Of a stretch of DNA of 64,000 nucleotides, positions 25,017 through 32,829 are shown one piece after another; the first letter of the stretch is position 1, and the number at the start of each line of letters is the position of its first letter. The notes beneath the pieces were generated by a model. The model was not told where the DNA came from. It did no database searches and saw only the letters and a list, made by a program, of their open reading frames with translations. The stretch lies in NCBI RefSeq assembly GCF_900156875.1, contig NZ_LT707409.1, positions 544,237-608,236 of the forward strand. The letters run 5' to 3'. A program made the position numbers and the translations under genes. Source of the stretch: Robertmurraya dakarensis. Lineage in GTDB: Bacteria; Bacillota; Bacilli; Bacillales; Cytobacillaceae.

Positions 25017-25517
25017 TTAAATATTAAGTCTAAAGCCTTTAACGATAACGCCATCATTGGCTGGTTCAAAGTCAAGCTGGGGCACTCGTTCAAATCCCAT
25101 TTTTGTATATAATAAGATAGCATTTTTCATAAAATCAGCCGTATGAAGTCCGATATGGGAATAGCCTTTAATCATAGTTTGATGTATACAATGTTGTATT
25201 AAGGATTTACCAATTCCTTGTTCACAGGCAGTGGGTTCTACTGCAAGCATACGAATTTCAGGATAATCGATCGTGTTTGAAGTCCATTCGTAAGCCTCCA
25301 ACTTAGCAGGAAACAGAGCAACGCTTCCTACGATTTTATCCTCGTTTTCCATAACAAATATTTCAACACCTGGATTTAGATCTTGGTCCGAAGTAAGAGT
25401 CCCTTTAAGTGCACTCCAATGTTCCTCTGAAACTAAATCTTTATATTCCTCGTAAGATTTAATCCTAAGATTTCTAACAAACTCTAACTCATTACTGATC
25501 ATTTTCCGAATAAGCAA
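25017..25517 (-). CDS. GNAT-family N-acetyltransferase
   Basis: A 166-residue GNAT protein: IRKMISNELEFVRNLRI at the N-terminus, core strand VGSVALFPAKLE, and acetyl-CoA loop LAVEPTACEQGIGKSLIQH followed by HIGLHTADFMKNAILLYTKMGFER. The TTG at 25517 is chosen because AAGGAG lies 10 nt upstream. The gene is monocistronic. Members acetylate small molecules or protein N-termini; no substrate can be assigned. Confidence 0.88.
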   Translation of the reverse strand: MLIRKMISNELEFVRNLRIKSYEEYKDLVSEEHWSALKGTLTSDQDLNPGVEIFVMENEDKIVGSVALFPAKLEAYEWTSNTIDYPEIRMLAVEPTACEQGIGKSLIQHCIHQTMIKGYSHIGLHTADFMKNAILLYTKMGFERVPQLDFEPANDGVIVKGFRLNI

Positions 25518-25708
25518 TTTGAAACATCTCCTTCTTTATTGCACACTTGTACACGGTTTGATAACATACATGATCCTGTTTTTTAAAAAGTTCAGAAAAA
25601 AATTATAATCTCCCTTTTTTATTCTCCAAACTAGTACTTTTTTACCGTTATTAAATTCTCTTTTTATTTCAGGAATCCTTTATAAAATATAATTTTGTAT
25701 CAAAATGT

Positions 25709-25754
25709 TAGTACCTCGCCGTAATAAAGCATTACTGCAGTGGGGATAGGCAGT
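25709..25754. repeat. Palindromic intergenic repeat, copy 6 (shortened)
   Basis: TAGTACCTCGCCGTAATAAAGC followed by ATTACTGCAGTGGGGATAGGCAG. The C-rich arm has lost several bases but the core is intact. Confidence 0.7.
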
Positions 25755-25897
25755 GATTATGCTAGAGAAAGAAAAACCTAAAAAAGTCTGTTGAGTTCAA
25801 TTAATGACAGGAACCGTTTTTGAATTAATACTTCAAAGTTGATTATGTTAATAAATGAAATTCCAAGAAGGTGAAAGGATTTGAGTGGTTTAATTGT

Positions 25898-25925
25898 AAT
25901 ACCAACTTTGTTAATGGTTGGTATT
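25898..25925. terminator. Perfect 9-bp hairpin
   Basis: AATACCAAC (25898-25906) and GTTGGTATT (25917-25925). No gene is transcribed into it that I can support; it may be a leader or operator element for the small frame at 25952. Confidence 0.35.
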
Positions 25926-25951
25926 TGTCACTGATTGTGGAGGTGAGGAAC

Positions 25952-26008
25952 ATGCTGGGGATACGAACACAACTAAACGTTTGGGCAAGAAGACCCTACA
26001 GAAACTGA
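25952..26008 (+). CDS. Possible 18-residue peptide
   Basis: ATG at 25952 after a strong GGAGGTGAGGAAC site opens 18 codons (MLGIRTQLNVWARRPYRN) and a TGA. The site is better than that of many real genes nearby, but the frame is short and there is no second line of support; it could be the 5' end of a lost gene. Confidence 0.25.
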   Translation: MLGIRTQLNVWARRPYRN

Positions 26009-26146
26009 GTCTAATCACTTTGTAAAATAACCTTAGGGTAGACTAGACTCTAAACTTTAAGTTAAGGATTTATAATTAGTTTTCTCACTTTTAAGATAAA
26101 TCAATTTGCTGAAGAATATTAAACGTACTTAATTGAGGTGTCATAA

Positions 26147-26845
26147 TTGAAAATAATGAAATGGGTATTAATGATACTATTGATATTAGTTTGCTTGATG
26201 GCCGCCATCATTACGCCGGTTGCATGGATAGGAATAATTATTCTAATTTTTGGAGTTTATCAGTATGTGCAGAAATCAAAAGGGAAAAGGACCTTTTTAA
26301 AGCCTTGGATCATTGTATTAGTAGGATTTCTTTTTAGCTGGATTTCCGCATTTGCTCTTGTAGGACCTTCAGGAGAAAAAGCTGCTGATATAGAGGAGGA
26401 AAAGGCTGTACAAGATGAAGATCAACTAACCGAAGAGCAAAAGCAAGAAGAAGCAGATCGGTTAGCAGAGGTACAGCGAAAGCAAGAAGAAGCAGATCGC
26501 CTGGCAGAGGAACAACAAAAGCAAGAAGAAGCAAATCGCTTAGCAGAGGAACAGCGAAAGCAAGAAGAAGCAGATCGACTAGCAGAGGAACAGCGTAAGC
26601 AGGAAGAGGCAGCTCGATTAGCAGAGGAACAACGTAAGCAAGAAGAAGCAGCTCGAGTAGCGGAAGAGCAGCGAAAACAGGAAGAGGCAGCTCGTCAAGC
26701 AGAGGAACAAGAGAAAGCAACAAATGTGCATTATAAAAATTGTACGGAAGCTAAGGAGGCTGGCGCTGCACCGATTCGTAAAGGAGAGCCCGGATATGGG
26801 AAACATCTTGATCGTGATGGAGATGGGATAGGTTGTGATAAATAG
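26147..26845 (+). CDS. Membrane-anchored protein with 13-residue repeats and Excalibur domain
   Basis: A 232-residue protein with a TTG start 6-8 nt after GAGGTG. Three hydrophobic segments lie in residues 3-75. They are followed by a charged coiled coil of seven 13-residue repeats of the type QEEADRLAEEQRK. The C-terminal 38 residues form an Excalibur calcium-binding domain, YKNCTEAKEAGAAPI ... HLDRDGDGIGCDK, with the DxDxDG motif and two cysteines. Excalibur domains are extracellular in Bacillus, so the coil and tail probably reach into the cell wall. Repeat number may vary between strains. Confidence 0.88.
   Translation: MKIMKWVLMILLILVCLMAAIITPVAWIGIIILIFGVYQYVQKSKGKRTFLKPWIIVLVGFLFSWISAFALVGPSGEKAADIEEEKAVQDEDQLTEEQKQEEADRLAEVQRKQEEADRLAEEQQKQEEANRLAEEQRKQEEADRLAEEQRKQEEAARLAEEQRKQEEAARVAEEQRKQEEAARQAEEQEKATNVHYKNCTEAKEAGAAPIRKGEPGYGKHLDRDGDGIGCDK
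26444..26716 (+). repeat. Seven tandem 39-bp coding repeats
   Basis: Seven in-frame copies of a 39-bp unit encode QEEA(D/N/A)R(L/V/Q)AE(E/V)Q(R/Q/E)K. Copies differ by mostly silent or conservative changes, so the array is not freshly expanded. Confidence 0.9.
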
Positions 26846-26881
26846 TACTTTAGCGTAGTAGAGCTTATTATTAAAGTTAGG

Positions 26882-26925
26882 ATCCCAACATATGTTGTTA
26901 AATCAACACTTGTTGGGATTCTTTG
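26882..26925 (+). terminator. Terminator after Excalibur protein
   Basis: ATCCCAACA (26882-26890) pairs with TGTTGGGAT (26911-26919); an inner TGTTG/CAACA stem extends it, and CTTTGTTTG follows. Confidence 0.75.
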
Positions 26926-26972
26926 TTTGGGTGAAGAAATTTCGCTGCTTTCCAAAAAACTTTCTAAGAATT

Positions 26973-27419
26973 TTAATGAGAGTTCGACAATAATGAATTT
27001 GCCGAATTACCTTTTGAGGCAGCTTTTTCCTCGTTTATTAGCTGTTTTACTGCTGGGATATCTGCAGGTGCCCACTTGAGGGAATCAAGGTTCTCCCGTT
27101 TTAGCCAAATAAGTTTTGAGTGTTCACTTGGGATTGGTATTCCTTCGGTAACGATACATTTAATGGTAATTAGGTTAATGATAAACGTCTCATACTCATG
27201 TGAATGTTCATTGAATAAATCTTTCGCTTTTACTTTACAGTTTAATTCTTCTTTAATTTCTCTTTCTAATGCAGAAAATAGATCCTCATTGGCTTCTACC
27301 TTTCCTCCTGGAAATTCCCACATATTAGGAGTGGTCATTGAAGGTGATCGAAGTGCACACAAAATTTGGTTTTGATCATTCTCAATAATTGCCGCAACAA
27401 CTTTGACTGTTTTCTTCAA
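26973..27419 (-). CDS. NUDIX hydrolase (MutT-like)
   Basis: A 148-residue protein with a complete NUDIX box GGKVEANEDLFSALEREIKEEL and the preceding MTTPNMWEFPGG. It matches the 8-oxo-dGTP/CTP pyrophosphohydrolase branch of MutT proteins, which cleave nucleoside triphosphates to monophosphate and pyrophosphate. The TTG at 27419 has GGAGG 6 nt upstream. The last 15 residues are a low-complexity Ser/Asn tail. The substrate is inferred only at family level. Confidence 0.9.
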   Translation of the reverse strand: MKKTVKVVAAIIENDQNQILCALRSPSMTTPNMWEFPGGKVEANEDLFSALEREIKEELNCKVKAKDLFNEHSHEYETFIINLITIKCIVTEGIPIPSEHSKLIWLKRENLDSLKWAPADIPAVKQLINEEKAASKGNSANSLLSNSH

Positions 27420-27734
27420 GGTTATCCTCCACGTAAATTATTTTATTCAACGGATAATGTCATGTTTGTACGAAGATATTTTAAGATTTACGAAAAGTGT
27501 TCATTATCCATTTATATGGTTTAGGATTCGACTATTAAGCAGTATGGGCTAGACATCTCCAACGTTCTTACGACATCTGGTTAAATTATAGCATGTCCTC
27601 TGCATAAGAATGTACACAAAAGAGGGCGAGAAGAATTCTTACAGTTAGATTGAACAATGCATGTTATTTACGAAATGTCTCAATTTTAAGAATTGGAAGA
27701 GTTCAAGAAAAAATATAAGTAGAGAGCTACGATT

Positions 27735-27760
27735 AGGGGCCTGTCCCCTACTATAGTAAA
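27735..27760. repeat. Half copy of the palindromic repeat, copy 7
   Basis: AGGGGCCTGTCCCCTAC and TATAGTAAA are the left half of the repeat. The right half is missing and coding sequence of an M20 peptidase fragment begins at once. The 310 bp before it (27420-27734) hold no gene I can support. Confidence 0.75.
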
Positions 27761-28231
27761 ATTTTATTTGATGGGATTGAATGCACTGTTAATGTATTTA
27801 ATGTCTTTCCATCAAAATGGTCTAGTAGTAATGGCGAAGTAAAATTTACGTTTGGTTTTCGACATTCAGATGATGATGTTATCAATAAAGCCGTTGCGGA
27901 TATAGAGAAACAGCTAAGAGAAATCGCTGAGAGAAGATCAGTCGAGTTAGATTTTCATCAAACATGGGGTGTTAAAGGAAGTGTTTTTTCAAATGAAGTT
28001 ATTGAACATATTGAGCAAGCAGTAAAAGCTTACGACTATTCCTATCAATATATTACAAGTACTTCGCAACACGATGCGTCTCATATTAGTAAAATTGTGA
28101 AACCAGGAATGATTTTTGCACCTAGTGCTCAAGGGTTGAGCCATTGTGAAGACGAATTCACATCTTATGAAGATATAGAAAAGACGTCTAATGTTTTATT
28201 ACAGGTTATCAAGTCTTTAGCAAACAACTAA
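27761..28231 (+). pseudogene. 3' fragment of an M20-family amidohydrolase/peptidase
   Basis: An open frame of about 156 codons without a start reads ILFDGIECTVNVFNVFPSKW and ends QGLSHCEDEFTSYEDIEK ... SLANN. This is the C-terminal part of the M20 hydantoinase/carbamoylase family (N-carbamoyl-amino acid or allantoate amidohydrolase), with the conserved SGAGHD-like turn here STSQHDASHI. Everything upstream is lost, and the junction falls inside a dispersed repeat. No frameshift is seen in the remaining part, so the loss looks recent. Confidence 0.8.
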
Positions 28232-28427
28232 TAACTGGGACTAGTAACTCAACTCTTTTGGTTCAATCTTAGTAGGTAAGAATGGTTTAGCAAGCTAGGC
28301 ACTGCTATTGTATTGTACTTCAGAAGAAAGGGCTGGTGGGGAAACCAACCAAAATCTAATGAAAAGGAAAATTGAAATAACCCTCCTTATCGGTCTTGCG
28401 GTTTGACTGAAGAAGGGGATTTCTATA

Positions 28428-28477
28428 AAAATAGGACATACCGTCTCCAGTTCAATTAGGAGGCGGTTGTTCTATTT
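28428..28477. terminator. Long imperfect hairpin
   Basis: AAAATAGGACATACCGTCTCC pairs with GGAGGCGGTTGTTCTATTTT over about 20 nt with a few mismatches and a loop of about 10. It is likely a terminator-type or repeat element in the 500-bp gene-poor stretch 28232-28739. Confidence 0.55.
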
Positions 28478-28539
28478 TACTTCGGCAAACTATGTGTCCT
28501 ATGGTTTGTGGGAAATATAGAGGGAAAGGAGAATCAGGG

Positions 28540-28654
28540 ATGGCGAGTGTTCAAGAAGTGATTGAATAATGGAAGAAAGCCTTAAGAAGAGAAGTACAGC
28601 ATTTTAAGGACACAAGGTGGTTCAGGATTTACGATAACAGATGGATAATGTCAT
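28540..28654 (+). pseudogene. Short broken gene (stop plus frameshift)
   Basis: After a good AAAGGAGA site, ATG 28540 reads MASVQEVIE then TAA, then continues in frame as WKKALRREVQHFKDT and shifts frame to GGSGFTITDG. The pieces join into one plausible small protein with one stop and one frameshift. Family not recognised. Confidence 0.45.
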
Positions 28655-28665
28655 ATGACCTATAG

Positions 28666-28717
28666 GTGCCTATTCGCCTACCGTAGTAAAGCATTCCTGT
28701 AGTAGAGGGACAGGCAC
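28666..28717. repeat. Palindromic intergenic repeat, copy 8
   Basis: GTGCCTATTCGCCTACCGTAG, core TAAAGCATTCCTG, right arm GAGGGACAGGCAC. Confidence 0.8.
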
Positions 28718-28739
28718 TGGCTTTCTCAAAAAAAGCCTC

Positions 28740-29075
28740 TTAGAATACTTTTTCTGTTGTGGAATTATATTCTACATATAATTTACCTTTTGCAACCTTA
28801 TCAAGATGCCACCACCACTGTTCAAGTGGAATTCCGTTTGTATCAGAAAGGGAAAAATCATAAACGCTGCCGATATGTTTAGCCATTTCTTCGGCTTTCT
28901 TTAAAAGAATTAGGTCATACATGGTCAATAAGATTTTTTCTTCCATATTCAATTTATGTTTTACGTTCTCAAGCTGAGTTCTATCATGTAGCATCCTCAA
29001 ATGCTCATATGCACTATAATCAATATCATTAACATCGTCACCATAATTTAGAACATCTTGTCTATACTGGCTCAT
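28740..29075 (-). CDS. Small helical protein of unknown function (111 aa)
   Basis: A 111-residue acidic helical protein (SQYRQDVLNYGDDVNDIDYSAY ... region), with WWWH near the C-terminus. Its ATG overlaps the stop of a frameshifted upstream frame (ATGA at 29072-29075), and an AAAGGATG site lies upstream. A short helical protein coupled behind what looks like a toxin-type C-terminal domain would fit an immunity protein, but that is speculation from layout. I do not recognise the family. Confidence 0.55.
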   Translation of the reverse strand: MSQYRQDVLNYGDDVNDIDYSAYEHLRMLHDRTQLENVKHKLNMEEKILLTMYDLILLKKAEEMAKHIGSVYDFSLSDTNGIPLEQWWWHLDKVAKGKLYVEYNSTTEKVF

Positions 29076-29335
29076 TTCAACACATCCTTTACTTTGCCAA
29101 AATAGAAATACCCAGGATTATTAATGAAATAATTTTGTGGTTTTCCCTTCATACACGTGACCATCACGCCGTTTTCTACGCATATTAATATCCATTTTCC
29201 ATCATCGAAACAAAAGTCTCTTTGTGTAAAGTGGCTCAGCCAATAGAATGGACATCATTATTTTTACCATTATATTCGCGATATGCTGGTCATAATCAGA
29301 AAGATTCCATGATTCTTCAATTTCTCCCCTATTTT
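29072..29335 (-). pseudogene. Frameshifted gene upstream of the 111-aa protein
   Basis: On the minus strand one frame reads EESWNLSDYDQHIANIMVK, and after a shift another reads HFTQRDFCFDDGKWILICV ... GYFYFGKVKDVLK and stops, overlapping the next ATG. The second part, with HFxxRxF and a central strand VENGVMVT, recalls the C-terminal ribonuclease-type domains of polymorphic toxins, but the match is weak. The 390-bp gap before jetD holds only this remnant. Confidence 0.45.
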
Positions 29336-29464
29336 TCCTTTTCTGTCCCTAAACTATCAATTGATACGAATAAGATACCATAAATAGAAACTGGAAAGGC
29401 ATTGGCGGATCTTGTCAATTTTAGTAGAATAATCATGAGAGGATTGGAAAAAGGAGGTAAATGA

Positions 29465-30538
29465 ATGAGACAAAAGATGAAGAAATGGTTAACAAATTAT
29501 TTAACCGAGATGCAGTTACCTTCTCGAAAAAGAAGAATTGATGCTCAGACCATTGAGGACTATATCATAAAAAATAAGTTTAATAACTCTATAAATTATC
29601 AAGTAGAGAACGGCTACCAAGTTTTCGTTCAAGTTATGAAGGAACTTATCGAAGAGGGAATGATGACCCCTGTAAAGAATAGCCAATTAAACGGAAGACG
29701 ACCTAGTATTCATACACAATGGTGGCTGCTGCCAGCACCTGTTGAGAGCTCGTGGAGTGATAATCAGATAATGGCCTTTTCTGATTTTCTTAACCTATCA
29801 AAGTATCGTCAACATCCTGAATGGCAAACAGACTTAGAATGGGGAAATATTGAGAAAATCTATAATTTCTTAAAACAGAGAGAGAACTTTCAATGGGTCA
29901 CAAGAGAAGAACGCGCTTTTCAGTTATTTGGCGAAGAAAAATATTTCTCTTTTGAGGGCAGAGTATTATTACAACGATTACAGCTTACTCTAGATGACTT
30001 AAAGGCAAAGGTATATGGAGAACCGTTTGTGTTTTGGCCTGCTCCTAACCGCTTGATTTCGGATGCTAAAACGGTTTTAATTGTGGAAAATCTATCTTTT
30101 TATCATACATGCAGGCAGTTATTGAATAGTGGGGGAAATATAAAAGGAATTAATCCAGATCTGCTGATATATGGAGAAGGCAAGAAAATTGAGAAAAGTT
30201 TTAGTTTCTTAAATGAGATAATTAACAAAAAAGGCCTAACTATCTACTACGTAGGTGATATAGACCCTGAAGGTTGGGGGATATATGTAAGGTTGAAAGA
30301 AAATTATCCCGAAGAGAATATTCAACTTGCTATATCCATTTATGATGCGTTAATAGACAAAGGAAAGACAAATAGGACAGAGACGGAACAAGTAGCCAAT
30401 ACGCCTTACCTCACACATGTAATAAAAGAGATTGTACAAAATGGGCGCGAAGATATGGCGACAGTGGTTAAAGAGCTTTGGGAAAATAAACTTCGAATCC
30501 CGCAAGAAGCTTTATCCCTTGATACTTGGGAAGAATAA
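29465..30538 (+). CDS. jetD: Wadjet JetD, Toprim nuclease subunit
   Basis: A 357-residue protein with an N-terminal winged-helix region and a C-terminal Toprim domain: Glu in KTVLIVENLSFYH and the DxD in YYVGDIDPEGWGIY. In Wadjet, JetD is the topoisomerase VI-like nuclease that cleaves circular plasmid DNA after the SMC complex has extruded it. AAGGAGG lies 7 nt before the ATG. It is first in the operon here, 18 bp before jetA, whereas the classical type I order is A-B-C-D. All catalytic acidic residues are present. Confidence 0.92.
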   Translation: MRQKMKKWLTNYLTEMQLPSRKRRIDAQTIEDYIIKNKFNNSINYQVENGYQVFVQVMKELIEEGMMTPVKNSQLNGRRPSIHTQWWLLPAPVESSWSDNQIMAFSDFLNLSKYRQHPEWQTDLEWGNIEKIYNFLKQRENFQWVTREERAFQLFGEEKYFSFEGRVLLQRLQLTLDDLKAKVYGEPFVFWPAPNRLISDAKTVLIVENLSFYHTCRQLLNSGGNIKGINPDLLIYGEGKKIEKSFSFLNEIINKKGLTIYYVGDIDPEGWGIYVRLKENYPEENIQLAISIYDALIDKGKTNRTETEQVANTPYLTHVIKEIVQNGREDMATVVKELWENKLRIPQEALSLDTWEE

Positions 30539-30556
30539 AGAAAAGGGAGAACAGAA

Positions 30557-32074
30557 ATGAACAGACGCTGGCAAGGGTTTGGGGAACGGATGAAGCGGTT
30601 GAACCCGATATGGAATTTAGCATCAGGAATGAAGCTTTCGGTGCTTAATGAGTATGCACAAATGTTAGCTCTTGGTGTTCTGTTAGAAATATTTTATCGG
30701 GAGCTGGAAAATAACACGGATCGTAAAAAACAGGATATAACGAAAATAACCTATCAATGCCTGGAAGACTTACAAATAAGAAGTCAACTAGAAGGAGAAC
30801 TAGAGGACGATGTCATTCAAAGGTTTGTAGATGGATTATTATGGAGCGGACAAGCTGATCTCCAGCAGCCTTTTTCTGCTAAGTGGTTTGATGAGAAGGA
30901 GAAAACCGTCAAGGACCATCGCTTTCGCTTTTTGGTTGAGGATATGGAACTTTCTCGGTCAGAATGGGCGAAAGGAGGAAAAACAGTTTACCAGTGCTCA
31001 GATGAAGCGAAAGAACTGATCTTTATGAGCAGGGAAATTCTACAAGAATTAGAAATTACCATTGATCAGTTGTACATTGAGCATTTGGTGAATAATGGTC
31101 ATTTCCAACAAGCTTTGTCAGGGTTGGATGATTTAATGGCTCGTGTGAAACGAATGATTGCGAGAGAGCTGGAATATCGAGACAGTATAAAACGAAATCC
31201 AAAGGTTATTTTTCAGAAAGAAGCAGAGTTACGAAGTGAAAGAGAACAAGAAGTGAAACAACAATTTCAGGAGGAGAAACAGAGGTTTCAACAGATGAGA
31301 TCTTTACTACATAGAATTACTGATTCCGAGAAGAATTATGAAATCTCTGAGAAATTGGAGCAAACTCGTCGTATTCATGATCAATTGGCCAGTCAGGTTA
31401 TCGCAAATATGCGTTTGGAAATAGAATTGAGATATGAGTTTCCGAGCCTTTTTTGGAAACAGCAACAAATTTCCTTTCAAAAAAGCTATTTTCAAGACTG
31501 GATCGTCGCAGAAGGACTTCCAGCAGCTGATGATATGGCCACATTGCTTCAACCATTATTTTCTGTACAACCTCATTTTATATATCCTCTTGATTGGAGC
31601 TGGAATGAGCAGGAGACAGAATTTCTAGTACCGGAGAAAAAAGTGGCTTCATTAGAGCTGATAGAAGAAATCACATATAAAAAACGCGAAGTAGATTGGG
31701 AGAAGGTAACGCGGCTTTGGGAACCCTTATTTGTCGAACTTTTAGAAAAAGGGGAATGTCATATAGCCAATCTACGGAACATCCCAAAATCTTTACAAGA
31801 AAAATGGTTGGAGCAAAAGGAAGCTATCGATCTTTGGTTACTATTCCACAGTGAGCCTTTAACGGTCAACTCCATAGATATTGAAAAAGAACAAACGGAT
31901 GAAAGATTACTATTAATTCAGCGACTAGCAGCCAGGCAAGATCGTTTTTATGAGTTAGATGGGAAGGTAATCACCTCTTTTATAAATTCAGATGAGCGTA
32001 TGATTGAGTGGCAGGGTCTTAATATATCACCTTTTGTCCTTCAGTTAACAGATGCAAAGGAAGTGAAAGCATGA
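30557..32074 (+). CDS. jetA: Wadjet JetA, kleisin-like subunit
   Basis: A 505-residue protein opening RMKRLNPIWNLASGMKLSV, with a long charged helical region (about 190-290) expected of a kleisin that bridges SMC heads. Identity rests on size and position: it lies between jetD and a 252-residue jetB, followed by the SMC gene. Its stop overlaps the jetB start by 4 bp (ATGA). No catalytic motif is expected. The start has AAAGGGAGA upstream. Confidence 0.85.
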   Translation: MNRRWQGFGERMKRLNPIWNLASGMKLSVLNEYAQMLALGVLLEIFYRELENNTDRKKQDITKITYQCLEDLQIRSQLEGELEDDVIQRFVDGLLWSGQADLQQPFSAKWFDEKEKTVKDHRFRFLVEDMELSRSEWAKGGKTVYQCSDEAKELIFMSREILQELEITIDQLYIEHLVNNGHFQQALSGLDDLMARVKRMIARELEYRDSIKRNPKVIFQKEAELRSEREQEVKQQFQEEKQRFQQMRSLLHRITDSEKNYEISEKLEQTRRIHDQLASQVIANMRLEIELRYEFPSLFWKQQQISFQKSYFQDWIVAEGLPAADDMATLLQPLFSVQPHFIYPLDWSWNEQETEFLVPEKKVASLELIEEITYKKREVDWEKVTRLWEPLFVELLEKGECHIANLRNIPKSLQEKWLEQKEAIDLWLLFHSEPLTVNSIDIEKEQTDERLLLIQRLAARQDRFYELDGKVITSFINSDERMIEWQGLNISPFVLQLTDAKEVKA

Positions 32075-32829
32075 GTTTTTCAAGTCAACAACTTCAAGAT
32101 GCTGCAAAGATATTTTTTTATTTAGTAAATAGGAAAATCGTTCTAAACAATGATCCTTTCTTAACTCCTTATTTTGAAGAAGATGAGATCCGGGATGCGG
32201 TCAAAATATTAGCCGAGGAGTCTAGAACGCGTGTCATTCAAACGGCAGATCGTATTCATCTTGTAGCAAGACCAGAGGGCTCTATTTTTGCGACATCTTA
32301 TACGCAGTTCAAAAAGAAATATACTGATGTAGAAAATAAAAAGTACTTTCATCTGATAAACACCATTATCTTTGTCTTTTTATCAGAAATTGATATCCCA
32401 TCAACGACAAATATTCGCTGGGAGCATTCAGGGGTTTCATACTATTTATTGGAGAAAAATATGACACAACTTCTCACACAATGGAAGAAAGAACATGATG
32501 ACACGGACGGGAAGTTTAGTGAGGCTTATGGTTTAGCCATTCGAGACATGTACGACCTTTGGCATACGATGCCAGTAGATACAGATTCTGAAACGAACGG
32601 AGACCGAATAGTTAGTACTCGTAGAACACATATAGGTCTTATTCATATGGCTATTCGATTACTGCGGGACGAGGGCCTTGTTTATATTGTTGAAGATGAG
32701 AAACGGGTTATCCCTAAAGTAGAGTTATATGAGCGGCTAGAAGAGGGGTATCATCAGCAAGCTCGTTATGAAGAAATGAAAGAGCTCGTGTTAGCAACTT
32801 TAGATTCAGGAGGTGAAACCGATGCCTAG
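32071..32829 (+). CDS. jetB: Wadjet JetB, winged-helix KITE-like subunit
   Basis: A 252-residue protein (SSQQLQDAAKIFFYLVNRK ... region), the usual size of JetB/DUF4194 subunits, which are tandem winged-helix proteins analogous to MukE. It overlaps jetA by 4 bp and jetC by 8 bp, showing strict coupling. Function in DNA loop extrusion is taken from the family and the operon; no motif proves it alone. Confidence 0.85.
   Translation: MSFSSQQLQDAAKIFFYLVNRKIVLNNDPFLTPYFEEDEIRDAVKILAEESRTRVIQTADRIHLVARPEGSIFATSYTQFKKKYTDVENKKYFHLINTIIFVFLSEIDIPSTTNIRWEHSGVSYYLLEKNMTQLLTQWKKEHDDTDGKFSEAYGLAIRDMYDLWHTMPVDTDSETNGDRIVSTRRTHIGLIHMAIRLLRDEGLVYIVEDEKRVIPKVELYERLEEGYHQQARYEEMKELVLATLDSGGETDA

Noticed and set aside
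26334-26723. 129-codon leucine-rich frame opposite the Excalibur gene
   Set aside because: It is the antisense shadow of the 39-bp repeats; the plus-strand frame has the start site, domain and terminator.
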